From NCBI GenBank assembly GCA_937926105.1, contig CALANS010000050.1, forward strand, positions 186,001-250,000: a stretch of 64,000 nucleotides of DNA, in the 5' to 3' direction. The notes under the pieces were generated by a model. That model saw nothing but the letters and a program-made list of their open reading frames with translations, ran no database searches and was not told the DNA's origin. Position numbers and translations under genes: made by a program. Below, piece by piece: positions 18,959 to 28,249 of the stretch (the first letter of the stretch is position 1; each line of letters opens with the position of its first letter). Source of the DNA: an uncultured Actinomycetes bacterium. Its GTDB lineage: Bacteria > Actinomycetota > Actinomycetes > Mycobacteriales > Nakamurellaceae.

Positions 18959-20707
18959 CTACAGGCCGATCGCGACAGATCGGCGGAAGATGTCGACGCC
19001 ACCGATCATGCCGTCCGGCGTGTACTGCACGCCGAGCGGCTTGGCCAGAAACGATTGTGTCTCGGACTCCCGGCAGGTCCGTATCCGATGTCCCCGACCG
19101 GCCAGGTCGGCCAGCACGTCCTGCGGGATGCGGTCATCGATCCGCACGTCGGCGACCGCCGGGCCCACCGGCGCAGAGGGGTCGGCACCCTCGCAATGCA
19201 AGCGAGGAGCGGCGATGGCCTGCTGGACGTCCATCCCGAAGTCCACCATGTTCACGATCACCTGGAACATCGCGCCGACCACCCGCCGTCCGCCCGGGGC
19301 GCCCAGTGCCGCCACCACCCGGCCGTCCTTGAGCACCAGCGTGGGCGTGGCATGCCCCACCTGTTTCACCCACGGCGCCACGGAGTTCGGGGTACCCGGT
19401 TCCGGGTTCATCCACATGGTCACGTCGTACAGGTTCAGCCCGGTACCGGGCGGGACGAAGCAGGAACCGAAGGCCAACCCCAGGGTCTGGGTCAGGGTGA
19501 CGACCGTGCCGTCGCCATCGGCAGCGATCAGGTGGGTGGTGTCGCTGCCACCCGGGTCGCCGTTCGGCGGGCCGGCCGAACGGTGCCCGCCCGGCTCGTA
19601 CGCCCAGGGATCGCCGGGCCGGGTGTGGGTCGGCCGTCGGTCGCGTGGAATGCCATCCACCAGGCCGGCCGCGTAGGCCTTGTCGACCAGGCCCGCCATC
19701 GGGACCGGAGTGCGTTCCGGGTCGCCGACGTAGAGGAACCGGTCCGTCCACGCCTGCCGCATGATCTCAGCCAGCAGGTGCAGGCAGTCGCCGGAATATC
19801 GCGGTCGATCCGCCAGCTCGAAATGCTCGGCCAGATTGAGCATCTCCAGCAGCGTGACCCCGCCGTTCGGGCCGGAGTTGGTGATGATCTGGTAACCGCG
19901 GTAACTGCCGCACAGCCCATCGGTGCGCTCCGGACGAAAGCGCGCCAGGTCCGCCGCGCACAACACCCCGCCGGCCGCCTGCACCCCGTCGGCGATCGCC
20001 GCCGCGGTATCCCCGCGGTAGTACTCGTCGGCGCCGCCGGCCGCCACCCTGGCGATGGTGTCGGCCAGGTCGGGCTGTCGGACCTCGATCGCGTTGCCCT
20101 GGTAAAACCCCGCCGGCCGCGGGATTCCGTGCGACAGGAAGATCCGGGCCATTTCCGGGAATCGCGCGACGTGCTGGTATTCCGATGCGAAGTGGAAGGT
20201 GTCTTCGCCGTCGGGTTCGAAGCCGGTGCGGGCCAACTGTTCGGCAGGGCGAAGGAGATCAGACCACGGCACAGTTCCGTGGTTGCCGTGCAGCGCCGCC
20301 AACCCGGCAACGTGGCCGGGCACCCCCACCGAGAGCGGCCCGCGCTCGTGTGCATCGTCGCGCACCGGCCGCCACCCGAAGGCCGCGCTACCGCTGTCTC
20401 GAGGCCGCAGGTACGGCACGAAGGTGTCCTCGGCAAGGCCGGAAGGGGTGCGCCCGTAGAAGGTGATCTCCTGCGTCCGCCCGGTGCTGGCGGAGTGATG
20501 CAGCAGCACGCCGACGCCGCCCATGGAATTCATCGCGGTCTCCCGGACAGCGGTGACGAACGACATCGCCGTGATGGCGTCCACCGCCGTGCCCCCCTCC
20601 GCCAGCACCCGCGCACCCTCCTGCGCGGCCTGCAGGTTGTGACTGACGACCATTCCCTTGCTGCCATGGGCGGCCTTCTTACCGACGATTCGTTCGCTAT
20701 TGCTCAC
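18959..20707 (-). CDS. Gamma-glutamyltransferase family hydrolase (GGT 1), apparently cytoplasmic
   Basis: This 582-residue Ntn-hydrolase is made as a precursor that self-cleaves before a Thr. The site is visible as SDTTHLIAADGDG, with the likely nucleophile at Thr390, almost the same position as in E. coli Ggt (Thr391). Downstream glycine-rich stretches (APGGRRVVGAMFQ) match the oxyanion region. The N-terminus (MSNSERIVGKKAAHGSKGMV) has no signal peptide, unlike classic periplasmic or secreted GGTs, so it probably acts on imported substrate. GTG 20707 has CAGGAG just upstream. It is divergent from the MaoC/CoA-transferase/dipeptide-transport operon. The exact gamma-glutamyl or amide substrate is unknown. 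Confidence 0.88.
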   Translation of the reverse strand: MSNSERIVGKKAAHGSKGMVVSHNLQAAQEGARVLAEGGTAVDAITAMSFVTAVRETAMNSMGGVGVLLHHSASTGRTQEITFYGRTPSGLAEDTFVPYLRPRDSGSAAFGWRPVRDDAHERGPLSVGVPGHVAGLAALHGNHGTVPWSDLLRPAEQLARTGFEPDGEDTFHFASEYQHVARFPEMARIFLSHGIPRPAGFYQGNAIEVRQPDLADTIARVAAGGADEYYRGDTAAAIADGVQAAGGVLCAADLARFRPERTDGLCGSYRGYQIITNSGPNGGVTLLEMLNLAEHFELADRPRYSGDCLHLLAEIMRQAWTDRFLYVGDPERTPVPMAGLVDKAYAAGLVDGIPRDRRPTHTRPGDPWAYEPGGHRSAGPPNGDPGGSDTTHLIAADGDGTVVTLTQTLGLAFGSCFVPPGTGLNLYDVTMWMNPEPGTPNSVAPWVKQVGHATPTLVLKDGRVVAALGAPGGRRVVGAMFQVIVNMVDFGMDVQQAIAAPRLHCEGADPSAPVGPAVADVRIDDRIPQDVLADLAGRGHRIRTCRESETQSFLAKPLGVQYTPDGMIGGVDIFRRSVAIGL

Positions 20708-20743
20708 GCGGGCTCCTGATGTTGACAAGAATCGAGGTGGCTA

Positions 20744-20771
20744 TTGACAGGACTAGATCGTATCCGATACT
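20744..20771 (+). promoter_or_regulatory. Predicted promoter with overlapping GntR-type operator for the maoC operon
   Basis: A consensus TTGACA at 20744-20749 is followed after 16 bp by GATACT (20766-20771), 38 bp before the MaoC start. The inverted repeat GTATC-C-GATAC at 20760-20770 overlaps the -10 element. Short palindromes of this kind are typical FCD-type GntR operators, so the regulator at 18176-18940 could block this promoter. Another TTGACA lies at 20722-20727. Confidence 0.6.
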
Positions 20772-20809
20772 ACTTTACGAACGCTAGATGGCAGGAGGAA
20801 AACAACGCC

Positions 20810-21346
20810 GTGGACGACCGACCGGCCGGGCCTCTGGAACGGTACTTCGAAGACTTCGCGGTCGGCGACGTTTATCGTTTCCCGTTGGGCCGCACCATTA
20901 CCGAGGCGGACAACGTGTGGTTCAGCCTGCTGACCATGAACACCAACCAGCTGCACTTCAATACCGAGTTCGCGTCCGCCACCGAGTTCGGACGACCATT
21001 GGTCAACTCCGGGTTCTCCGTGGCGTTGGTGCTCGGCATGAGCGTCAGCGACGTCAGTGCGCAGGCGATCGCCAACCTCGGGTGGACCGATATCGAACTG
21101 ACCCGGCCGCTGTATGTCGGGGACACGGTTTACACCCGCAGCACCGTGACAGGGGCCCGGCCGTCGCGCTCCCGACCGGGAGACGGCATCGTCAGCGTGC
21201 TGACCAGCGGCATCAATCAGCGCGGCGAGGAGTTCCTGCGGTTTCGCAGATCGTTCCTGGTTCGCGGCCGCGCGCATCGAATCGACGTGTTCCCCCACAC
21301 TGCGCCGGACGCCGTCGACGATGCGGGACTGGACGAACAGCCGTGA
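20810..21346 (+). CDS. MaoC-type hotdog enoyl-CoA hydratase/dehydratase
   Basis: The 178-residue protein is of the MaoC family, closest in feel to mesaconyl-CoA hydratase-like members (RYFEDFAVGDVYRFPLGRTITEADNVWFS). The conserved NTNQLHFNTEFA loop supplies the hydratase-type Asn and His, and GRPLVNSGFSVALVLG follows. It would add or remove water at a branched or dicarboxylic enoyl-CoA. GTG 20810 follows a strong GGAGGAA; the frame is open to 20744, which would swallow the promoter. Its stop overlaps the GTG of the CoA-transferase (GTGA). Confidence 0.87.
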   Translation: MDDRPAGPLERYFEDFAVGDVYRFPLGRTITEADNVWFSLLTMNTNQLHFNTEFASATEFGRPLVNSGFSVALVLGMSVSDVSAQAIANLGWTDIELTRPLYVGDTVYTRSTVTGARPSRSRPGDGIVSVLTSGINQRGEEFLRFRRSFLVRGRAHRIDVFPHTAPDAVDDAGLDEQP

Positions 21347-22623
21347 CGACACCCACGTCCGGCCCGAGCGCCGCGGCCCGCGGACGCCCCCTGCAGGATG
21401 TTCGGATCATTGCGATCGAGCAATACGGCGCCGGACCGTTCGGCTCGATGCAGCTGGCCGACCTCGGTGCCGAGGTCATCAAGATCGAGGATCCCGGAGT
21501 AGGCGGCGATGTCGGCCGCTACGTCCCGCCGTTCCAGGACGGTGAGGATTCACTGTTCTTCCAGTCGTTCAACCGTGGCAAGCGGTCCCTATCGCTGGAT
21601 CTGGCGACCTCAGCCGGCCGGGATGTCTTTCACGACCTGGTGCGGGTCAGCGATGCGGTGTACTCCAACTTGCGCGGCGACGTCCCGGCGCAGCTGGGTA
21701 TCACCTATCGCGACCTGCGCGAGTTCAATCCTGCCATCGTGTGCTGTTCGCTGTCCGGCTTCGGCATGACGGGACCGCGAAGCAGCCAGGGCGGATACGA
21801 CTACATCGTGCAGGCGTTGGCCGGCTGGATGTCGATCACCGGCGAACCGGACGGTCCCCCGGTCAAGTCGGGACTGTCTGTCGTGGACTTCTCCGGCGGT
21901 CTGGTGGCGGCGCTGGCGCTCGTCGCCGGGGTGCACCAGGCCCGTCGGGACGGGCTCGGGACGGACTGCGACATCAGCCTGTTCGAGACCGCGCTGGCCA
22001 TGCTCACCTACCTCGGCACCTGGCACCTGACCGGCCAGTACGTGGCACAGCGAACCGCGCATTCCGCGCACCCCTCGCTGGTCCCGTTCCAGTCCTTCCG
22101 GACCTCGGACTCCTGGATCGTCGTGGGGTGCGCGAAGGAGAAGTTCTTCCGGCGCATGGCACATGCCATCGGTCGCGGCGACCTGTTGGACGACCAGCGG
22201 TTCACCGACTTCGCGGCCAGACGTACCCACCGCGATGCGCTGATACCGATCCTGGAATCGGTGTTCGCGGCTCGCAGCACGGCACAGTGGGAAGCGCTGC
22301 TCACCGGCGCGGGCGTGCCCTGTGGCGGCGTCCAGACCGTGGCCGAGGCACTATCGGACCCTCAGTCTCTGGCGCGTTCATCGGTGGTGGAACTGGAGCA
22401 TCCGCGCTGGGGCACGCTCCGGCAGGTGGCCAGCCCGCTGCGGCTCGGCGACGATCCGATTGCCGTGCAACGCGCCCCCAGCCGCAACGAACACGCTCGC
22501 CAGATCCTCGGCGATCTGCTGGGGCTGTCCCCGGACGCGATCGCAGACCTGCGAGCGGCGGGCGCATTCGGCGACAGTCGGCCGACGGGCGGTGCAGGGA
22601 CGACGAGCGCGGAGCCGGGATGA
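21343..22623 (+). CDS. Family III CoA-transferase (CaiB/BaiF, formyl-CoA transferase type)
   Basis: This 426-residue enzyme moves CoA from one acyl-CoA to a carboxylic acid. Hallmarks are the N-terminal IIAIEQYGAGPFGSMQLADLGAEVIKIE, then GGYDYIVQALAGWMS and SVVDFSGGLVAAL with the expected catalytic Asp. It overlaps the maoC stop and its own stop overlaps the next ATG by four bases (ATGA). Paired with a MaoC hydratase it suggests that an acid released by the two gamma-glutamyltransferases is activated to a CoA ester and then hydrated. The specific acid cannot be read from sequence. Confidence 0.9.
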   Translation: MTTPTSGPSAAARGRPLQDVRIIAIEQYGAGPFGSMQLADLGAEVIKIEDPGVGGDVGRYVPPFQDGEDSLFFQSFNRGKRSLSLDLATSAGRDVFHDLVRVSDAVYSNLRGDVPAQLGITYRDLREFNPAIVCCSLSGFGMTGPRSSQGGYDYIVQALAGWMSITGEPDGPPVKSGLSVVDFSGGLVAALALVAGVHQARRDGLGTDCDISLFETALAMLTYLGTWHLTGQYVAQRTAHSAHPSLVPFQSFRTSDSWIVVGCAKEKFFRRMAHAIGRGDLLDDQRFTDFAARRTHRDALIPILESVFAARSTAQWEALLTGAGVPCGGVQTVAEALSDPQSLARSSVVELEHPRWGTLRQVASPLRLGDDPIAVQRAPSRNEHARQILGDLLGLSPDAIADLRAAGAFGDSRPTGGAGTTSAEPG

Positions 22624-24692
22624 CGGCGCTCACGGCTGAACCGGTCTCGCCTGTCGAACAGAACGGGGCGCTGTTCGCCCTGCGCGGTCTGACGGTGGAC
22701 TTCCTGACCCCGCACGGGCCGGTACGCGCCATCGACGGCGTCGACCTCGCGCTCCGCCCGGGCGAGACCCTTGGTCTGGTAGGTGAGTCCGGCTCGGGAA
22801 AGACGGTCGGCACGCTGGCGCCGTTGGGTCTGCTTCCGGGGCGCACCCCGGTCCGGGTCGGCGGCACGGCCGAATTCGACGGCACGGATCTGCTCGGTCT
22901 GAGCCCGCGGGAACGACGCGAGATGCTCGGCAGAGACATCGGCGTGGTGTTTCAAGATCCAATCAGTGCGCTGGATCCGGTGCAACAGGTGGGAGACCAG
23001 ATCGCTGAAACGCTGCGCCTGCGGGATCGGCGACTGTCCCAGCGCGCGGCCAGGTCGCGGGCGATCGACCTGTTGCGTGCGGTCGGCGTACCGGATCCAG
23101 CCGGGCGGATTCGGGCCTACCCACACGAGTTCTCCGGTGGAATGTGCCAGCGCGTGGTGATCGCGATCGCGATGGCGAACCGGCCCCGCCTGGTTATCGC
23201 CGACGAGCCGACGACGGCCGTCGATGCCACCGTCCAGGCCCAGCTGATGGAGTTGCTGGCGCAGCTCCAGGCCGAGTCGGGCAGCGCCATCCTGCTGATC
23301 ACCCACGACCTCGCGCTGGTGGCGCAAACGGCCGACCGCATCTGCTTGATGTACGCCGGCAAGGTCGTGGAATCGGCGCCGACCACGTCGTTCGTGCACC
23401 ATCCGGCGCACCCCTATGGAATCGGACTGCTGGCCGGCCGCGCCGACGCAACCGAGCGGCGACGTCGGCTGCCAGTGATCCCCGGCAGAATCCCCGATCT
23501 CACCGCCATGCCGCCGGGCTGCCGATTCGAACCCCGCTGCTTTCGCGGCTCGGGTGACGCGCTGTGCCAGCAAGCCGTCCCGCAGGCACGGATCGTGGAC
23601 GACCACACCGTCGCCTGCCACTACCCCGGGAGCGAGCCGGCTCCTACCGTCACCGACCAACCCGTCGCGGCGCCCACGCAGCCATCCGGCGACGAGTCAA
23701 CTCCACGCACCGCCCTGCTGGAGGTCCGCGGCCTGGCCAAGGAGTTCCCCATCAGATCGACGGCGCTACGGCGTCGGATCGGCCAGGTACAAGCGGTCGA
23801 CGGAATCGACCTCGATCTCGCAGCAGGCGAGACACTGGCGCTGGTGGGCGAATCCGGGTGCGGCAAGTCCACGACGGGGCGGTTGATCCTGCGCTTGTTG
23901 GATCCGACCGGCGGGACGGTCCGCGTGGCGGGCCACGATATCGCCTCGCTGTCGTCGTCGGAGCTCCGTCACGCCCGCACCACCATGCAGATGGTGTTCC
24001 AGGACCCGCTGGGATCGCTCAACCCCCGGTTGACCGCCGCGGAGAACATCGCCGATCCGTTGCGCGCCATGGGAATGCCCAAACCCGAACGGCATGCCCG
24101 TATCGCCGAGCTCCTCGCCGAGGTGGGCTTGCACCCCGGTCACGCCACCCGGCTGCCCACGGAGTTCTCCGGAGGGCAGCGGCAACGTATCGGCATTGCC
24201 CGGGCGCTATCGGTCCGGCCCAGCCTCGTCGTCCTGGACGAGCCGGTCGCTTCCCTGGACGTGTCGGTCCAGGCGCAGATCATCAATCTGCTAATGGCGC
24301 TGCAGGAGACCTACCGCACCGGCTATGTGTTCATCAGTCACGACCTGTCCGTCGTGCGGCACATCAGTGACCGGACCGCCGTGATGTATCTGGGCCGCAT
24401 CGTGGAGACAGGGCCGACCGCCGCGATCTTCGACGATCCACAGCATCCCTACACGCAAGCGCTGATATCGGCCGCTCCCGCGCTGGGCGCGGCACGGGAA
24501 CGCATTGTCCTGCCGGGCGAGCCACCCAGCGCCACCAGCCTGCCGACCGGCTGCCGATTCCGCACGCGGTGCGTCCGCGCCACCGCGATCTGCGGCGAAC
24601 TCGAGCCGCCGCTGGCGCGGGTCGGCACCGGCGCGATCACGGTCGCCTGTCATCACCCCGGCGCTGCCGATCTGGACCGGGTCCGATCATGA
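22620..24692 (+). CDS. Fused dipeptide/oligopeptide ABC importer ATPase (DppD-DppF in one chain)
   Basis: The 690-residue protein joins both ATPase subunits of a Dpp/Opp importer. Half one has Walker A GESGSGKT at 55-62, signature EFSGGMCQR and Walker B LVIADEPTTAVD. Half two has GESGCGKST at about 410, signature EFSGGQRQR and LVVLDEPVASLD. Each half ends with the OppD/F C-terminal region with spaced cysteines (GCRFEPRC...C and GCRFRTRC...C), which in some relatives hold an iron-sulfur cluster. ATG 22620 overlaps the CoA-transferase stop, and the stop overlaps DppC's ATG. Fusion fixes the ATPases as a heterodimer. Confidence 0.94.
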   Translation: MTALTAEPVSPVEQNGALFALRGLTVDFLTPHGPVRAIDGVDLALRPGETLGLVGESGSGKTVGTLAPLGLLPGRTPVRVGGTAEFDGTDLLGLSPRERREMLGRDIGVVFQDPISALDPVQQVGDQIAETLRLRDRRLSQRAARSRAIDLLRAVGVPDPAGRIRAYPHEFSGGMCQRVVIAIAMANRPRLVIADEPTTAVDATVQAQLMELLAQLQAESGSAILLITHDLALVAQTADRICLMYAGKVVESAPTTSFVHHPAHPYGIGLLAGRADATERRRRLPVIPGRIPDLTAMPPGCRFEPRCFRGSGDALCQQAVPQARIVDDHTVACHYPGSEPAPTVTDQPVAAPTQPSGDESTPRTALLEVRGLAKEFPIRSTALRRRIGQVQAVDGIDLDLAAGETLALVGESGCGKSTTGRLILRLLDPTGGTVRVAGHDIASLSSSELRHARTTMQMVFQDPLGSLNPRLTAAENIADPLRAMGMPKPERHARIAELLAEVGLHPGHATRLPTEFSGGQRQRIGIARALSVRPSLVVLDEPVASLDVSVQAQIINLLMALQETYRTGYVFISHDLSVVRHISDRTAVMYLGRIVETGPTAAIFDDPQHPYTQALISAAPALGAARERIVLPGEPPSATSLPTGCRFRTRCVRATAICGELEPPLARVGTGAITVACHHPGAADLDRVRS

Positions 24693-25579
24693 CGGACCCG
24701 ACGGCATCCCGCATCTCGTCGCGGATGGCGGCGCGGCTCCTCTCCGGGGTGCGCAGCGCGCGGGCAATCAGCGCCGGAGCGGCGTTTCTCATCGTGGTGT
24801 TGGTGCTGTCCGTTCTGGCGCCGGTGATCCTGCCCAGTGGCCCGCTGGATCAGACCGGCGCACAGCTCGCGGCACCGAGCCTGGCCCACCTGTTCGGAAC
24901 CGACGAGCTTGGACGGGACATTCTGGCGCGCTGTCTGGTGGGCGCCCGGTCCACCCTGCTCGTCGCCGTCGTCGCCGCCGCGTCTGCCTCGGTGGTCGGG
25001 ACCGCCGTCGGTGTGGTGGCCGGCTACCTCGGCGGATGGATCGATGCGCTTGCCATGCGCGTCATCGACGTTCTGCTCGCCCTGCCGTCCATTCTGATCG
25101 CCCTGGTCATCGTCGCGCTGTTGGGGCCAAGCTCCACCAACGTGGTCATCGCCATCGCGATCGTCGAAGTGCCGGCCTTCGCGCGACTGGCCAGGGCCAG
25201 CACGATGTCCCTGACACAGCGTCCCTTCGTCGAGGCCGCGCGTGCCAGCGGCTATGGCCGGATGGCGACGATGTGGCGAGCGATCCTGCCGAACGCGCTG
25301 TCGCCGGTGGCCGTGCAGCTGATCGTGGCGTCGGCCTCCGCGATCCTCGTGGTGGCCGCCCTCTCCTTCTTGGGATTGGGCGAACAACCACCAGCGCCCT
25401 CGTTGGGCGGCATGCTCAAGTCCTCGCAGCTCTACCTCGGTCATGCCCCGTGGTATCCGGTGTTTCCGGGCGTCCTGGTGACGGCGCTGGTCGCCGCCTT
25501 CTCCGCGATCGGCACCGGCCTGGCGCGCCTGGTGTCCGATCACCGACCCGCCGTGACAGCCGCGGTAGGGCAATCATGA
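24689..25579 (+). CDS. Dipeptide-type ABC importer permease (DppC family)
   Basis: The 296-residue inner-membrane permease has the DppC-type opening helix and the conserved LFGTDELGRDILARCLVGARSTL segment, then the EAA loop FVEAARASGYGRMATMWRAILPNALSP that docks onto the ATPase. About six transmembrane helices are visible. Its ATG overlaps the ATPase stop (ATGA) and its stop overlaps the next ATG. The order DF-C-B-A is unusual but the set is complete. Confidence 0.93.
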   Translation: MTDPTASRISSRMAARLLSGVRSARAISAGAAFLIVVLVLSVLAPVILPSGPLDQTGAQLAAPSLAHLFGTDELGRDILARCLVGARSTLLVAVVAAASASVVGTAVGVVAGYLGGWIDALAMRVIDVLLALPSILIALVIVALLGPSSTNVVIAIAIVEVPAFARLARASTMSLTQRPFVEAARASGYGRMATMWRAILPNALSPVAVQLIVASASAILVVAALSFLGLGEQPPAPSLGGMLKSSQLYLGHAPWYPVFPGVLVTALVAAFSAIGTGLARLVSDHRPAVTAAVGQS

Positions 25580-26529
25580 CCGGCTACGTATTGCGGCGCC
25601 TGGCGCAGTTCATCCCGGTGTTGTTCCTTGCCTCCATTGCGGTGTGGGCCATCATCTACGCGGCGCCGGGCAGTCCCGCGCTGGCGTATGCCGGCGAGAA
25701 CGCCACCGACGAGCAGGTGGCGGCCATATCGCGGCAGATGGGCCTGGACCAGCCGATATACGTGCAGTACCTGCGCTGGCTCGGCCACCTATTGGCCGGA
25801 GACCTCGGGCACTCGGCGATCAGCGGACTGCCTGTCGGTGGGCTGCTACTGGACCGAATACCGGCGACCATCTGGCTCGGCTTCGCCGCGGTGTTGCTCG
25901 GCACACTGATCGGGCTGCCGCTGGGGGCCGCACAGGCACTGCGACCCCGCTCCGCGACCGCCAGGATCGTCGGCCTGTACCAGTCGATCGGTCTGGCACT
26001 TCCCACGTTCTGGGTAGGCCTGCTGCTGGCCCTCGGACTGTCCGTCTCGCTCCACCTGCTGCCGATTCCAGCGCAGTACATCCCACCATGGTCAGCGCCA
26101 GGAATGTCCCTGCGACACATTGCCATGCCGGCACTGACGATCGCCATCCTGGTCGGGGCGATCGTCTCCCGGTTCTTTGCCACGGCCCTGGGTGAATCGC
26201 TGCAGGCGGACTTCATCCGCCTGGCCCGTTCCAAGGGAGCCCCCGAACGCTCGGTCGTGGTGCGACATGGTGCGCGGAACGCCCTGCTGCCGACCGTGAC
26301 CGTGATCGGCCTGCAACTCGGATCGTTGTTCGGTGGCGCCGTCGTCACCGAAGTGGTCTTCAACTACCCCGGCATGGGCCGGTTGTTGTTCAACGCGGTC
26401 GTCGCCCGCGACTACCCGCTGGTTCAGGGTGCCGTGATGTTCATCGTCGTGGTGTTCCTGGTTCTCAATCTGCTCGTCGACCTGCTGTACGCCCGTCTGG
26501 ACCCGCGGGTCCGGGTGGAGCGTGGATAG
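25576..26529 (+). CDS. Dipeptide-type ABC importer permease (DppB family)
   Basis: The 317-residue permease starts MTGYVLRRLAQFIPVLFLAS, the family N-terminus. It has the periplasmic MGLDQPIYVQYLRWLGHLLAGDLG motif and the ATPase-docking loop DFIRLARSKGAPERSVVVRHGARNALLP, followed by the typical VVTEVVFNYPGMGRLL. It pairs with DppC to form the pore. It is followed after 43 bp by the binding protein, which has its own ribosome site. Confidence 0.94.
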   Translation: MTGYVLRRLAQFIPVLFLASIAVWAIIYAAPGSPALAYAGENATDEQVAAISRQMGLDQPIYVQYLRWLGHLLAGDLGHSAISGLPVGGLLLDRIPATIWLGFAAVLLGTLIGLPLGAAQALRPRSATARIVGLYQSIGLALPTFWVGLLLALGLSVSLHLLPIPAQYIPPWSAPGMSLRHIAMPALTIAILVGAIVSRFFATALGESLQADFIRLARSKGAPERSVVVRHGARNALLPTVTVIGLQLGSLFGGAVVTEVVFNYPGMGRLLFNAVVARDYPLVQGAVMFIVVVFLVLNLLVDLLYARLDPRVRVERG

Positions 26530-26572
26530 CCGCGCCCCACACCCCGTGCCAATCCACCGAAAGGAATCCAGC

Positions 26573-28132
26573 ATGACCACGGCATCACCCCGAATTCCTG
26601 GCATTCCGCGCCGACAGTTCCTGCGTGGCGCCGCGTTGCTCGGTGGCGCGCTGGGCGTGCTACCGCTGCTCGGCGCCTGCGGCGACGATGCGTCGACGGG
26701 CGGCGGGACGGCGCTGACCATCGGCGTCAAGGACAACCCGGCCAACGGCTTCGACCCCTACTTCCGGAGTACCACCGCGCAGTCGATCACCAGAACCCTC
26801 AATAGCTTCCTGATCTGGTACGACGCCGACCTGAAGCCGCACGGCGACGCAGCGGAATCATGGAAGGTGTCCGACGATCACCGCTCGATCCGGATGACGC
26901 TGCGCGACAAGCTGACCTTCCACAGCGGCGCCCCCGTCACCACCGACGACATCGTCGCGGGATTCAAGCGTGGCAAGGACCCCGCCAAGGGGGCGAGCCT
27001 GACCGCGTCGCTGTCGGCGATCGATTCCTGCACCGCCGTGGACAAGCGGACCGTTGAGTTCACCTTCGCCTACGCGGTGCCGGAGTCGCTGATGCTGGAT
27101 ACGCTGAACTGGTTTCCGGTGGTCGAGGCCAGCAAGAACACGCCCGAGCAGATGAAAGCGGCGCCGGCCAGCTGCGGGCCGTTCAAGCTCACCGAGTACG
27201 TATCCGGCGAACGGATCGTGCTCGAGCGGTTCGACGGCTATTGGGATAGCGGGAAACCTCTGGTCGACAAGCTCACCTATCAGATTTTCGATGCGCAGGA
27301 CACGGAGGTATCCGCGCTCAAGTCCGGCTCCCTGGATGGCGCGACCGTCATCCCCGCCCGGCTGGCGAACGATGTCAAGGACCAATTCACCGTCGTGACG
27401 AGCTTTCCCGGTGCCCAGGTCGACGTCTTCCAGATGAACCCGCGGCAGGCCCCCTGGGACAACAAGAAGATGCGACAAGCCATGGCCAGGGCCATTGATC
27501 GGGATCGCATCGTCAAGGAGGTCCGGTTTGGATTCAGCTCGCCGGTCGTCCTGCCATACCCGCCGGCCGGCCCCGCCAGCGACCCGAAGTACCTGGACAA
27601 GTTCGCATTCGACCTGGACGCTGCCCGCGAGCTGTGGCAGGAGGCCGGCAGTCCGTCGGGGGCGGAGGCCGCCGTTCCGCAGAACCCCGAAACACTCGCG
27701 CTGATGCAGGTGATCCAGTCCGATCTGAAGAAGATCGGATTCGACCTGCAGATCAATCAGATGGACACAACGACCTACGTCCAGAAGGTGCATGCGGGTG
27801 ATCTCTCCTGCGTCGTCGCCCCGGTCGGCAACTCGCTGACGACTCCGTCGAGCATCAGCGCGAACTACGCGCTGAGCGTGACGGACAACCCCTGGTGGGG
27901 CGGCGATGCACCGAAGGAATACGCCGAGGCGATCGAACAGGCCAATCAGGCTCTCGACGCCGATTCGCAACGGGCCGCCTGGGATCACCTGAACGAGGTC
28001 TACATGGACCTGTGCTGGGCCCCTGGCGTCGGGCTTCGGCAGAACATCTTCCCGATGAACAAGAACGTCACCCGCTTCGCGGTATACCCCAGCGACGACT
28101 TCGACATGCGCTCCATCACGCGGTCGTCCTAG
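26573..28132 (+). CDS. Tat-exported lipoprotein, family 5 (DppA/OppA-type) substrate-binding protein
   Basis: This 519-residue binding protein captures substrate outside the membrane for the DppBC-DF importer. The N-terminus has a twin-arginine motif RRQFLRG (Arg13, Arg14), a hydrophobic stretch and a lipobox LLGAC with Cys36, so it should be exported folded and lipid-anchored. The mature part shows SBP family 5 features (TIGVKDNPANGFDPYF, then LRDKLTFHSGAPVTTDDIVAGF). ATG 26573 has an AAAGGAAT ribosome site. Its ligand is probably a peptide-like or gamma-glutamyl compound, judged from the two flanking GGT genes. Confidence 0.92.
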   Translation: MTTASPRIPGIPRRQFLRGAALLGGALGVLPLLGACGDDASTGGGTALTIGVKDNPANGFDPYFRSTTAQSITRTLNSFLIWYDADLKPHGDAAESWKVSDDHRSIRMTLRDKLTFHSGAPVTTDDIVAGFKRGKDPAKGASLTASLSAIDSCTAVDKRTVEFTFAYAVPESLMLDTLNWFPVVEASKNTPEQMKAAPASCGPFKLTEYVSGERIVLERFDGYWDSGKPLVDKLTYQIFDAQDTEVSALKSGSLDGATVIPARLANDVKDQFTVVTSFPGAQVDVFQMNPRQAPWDNKKMRQAMARAIDRDRIVKEVRFGFSSPVVLPYPPAGPASDPKYLDKFAFDLDAARELWQEAGSPSGAEAAVPQNPETLALMQVIQSDLKKIGFDLQINQMDTTTYVQKVHAGDLSCVVAPVGNSLTTPSSISANYALSVTDNPWWGGDAPKEYAEAIEQANQALDADSQRAAWDHLNEVYMDLCWAPGVGLRQNIFPMNKNVTRFAVYPSDDFDMRSITRSS

Positions 28133-28249
28133 CCGCACCCGAATCAACCGAAACGACCGACCATCCTGGACCGGTCGGCACCACCGTTCGGTGGCGACCC
28201 AGCCATCGGCGTCCCCCGCCCACTCGCATCTCACGAAGGAGTCACCACG

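Noticed and set aside
20788..21340. Upstream extension of the CoA-transferase frame through maoC
   Set aside because: The frame is open by chance; the GTG at 21343 begins the family's N-terminus and overlaps the maoC stop in the usual coupled way.
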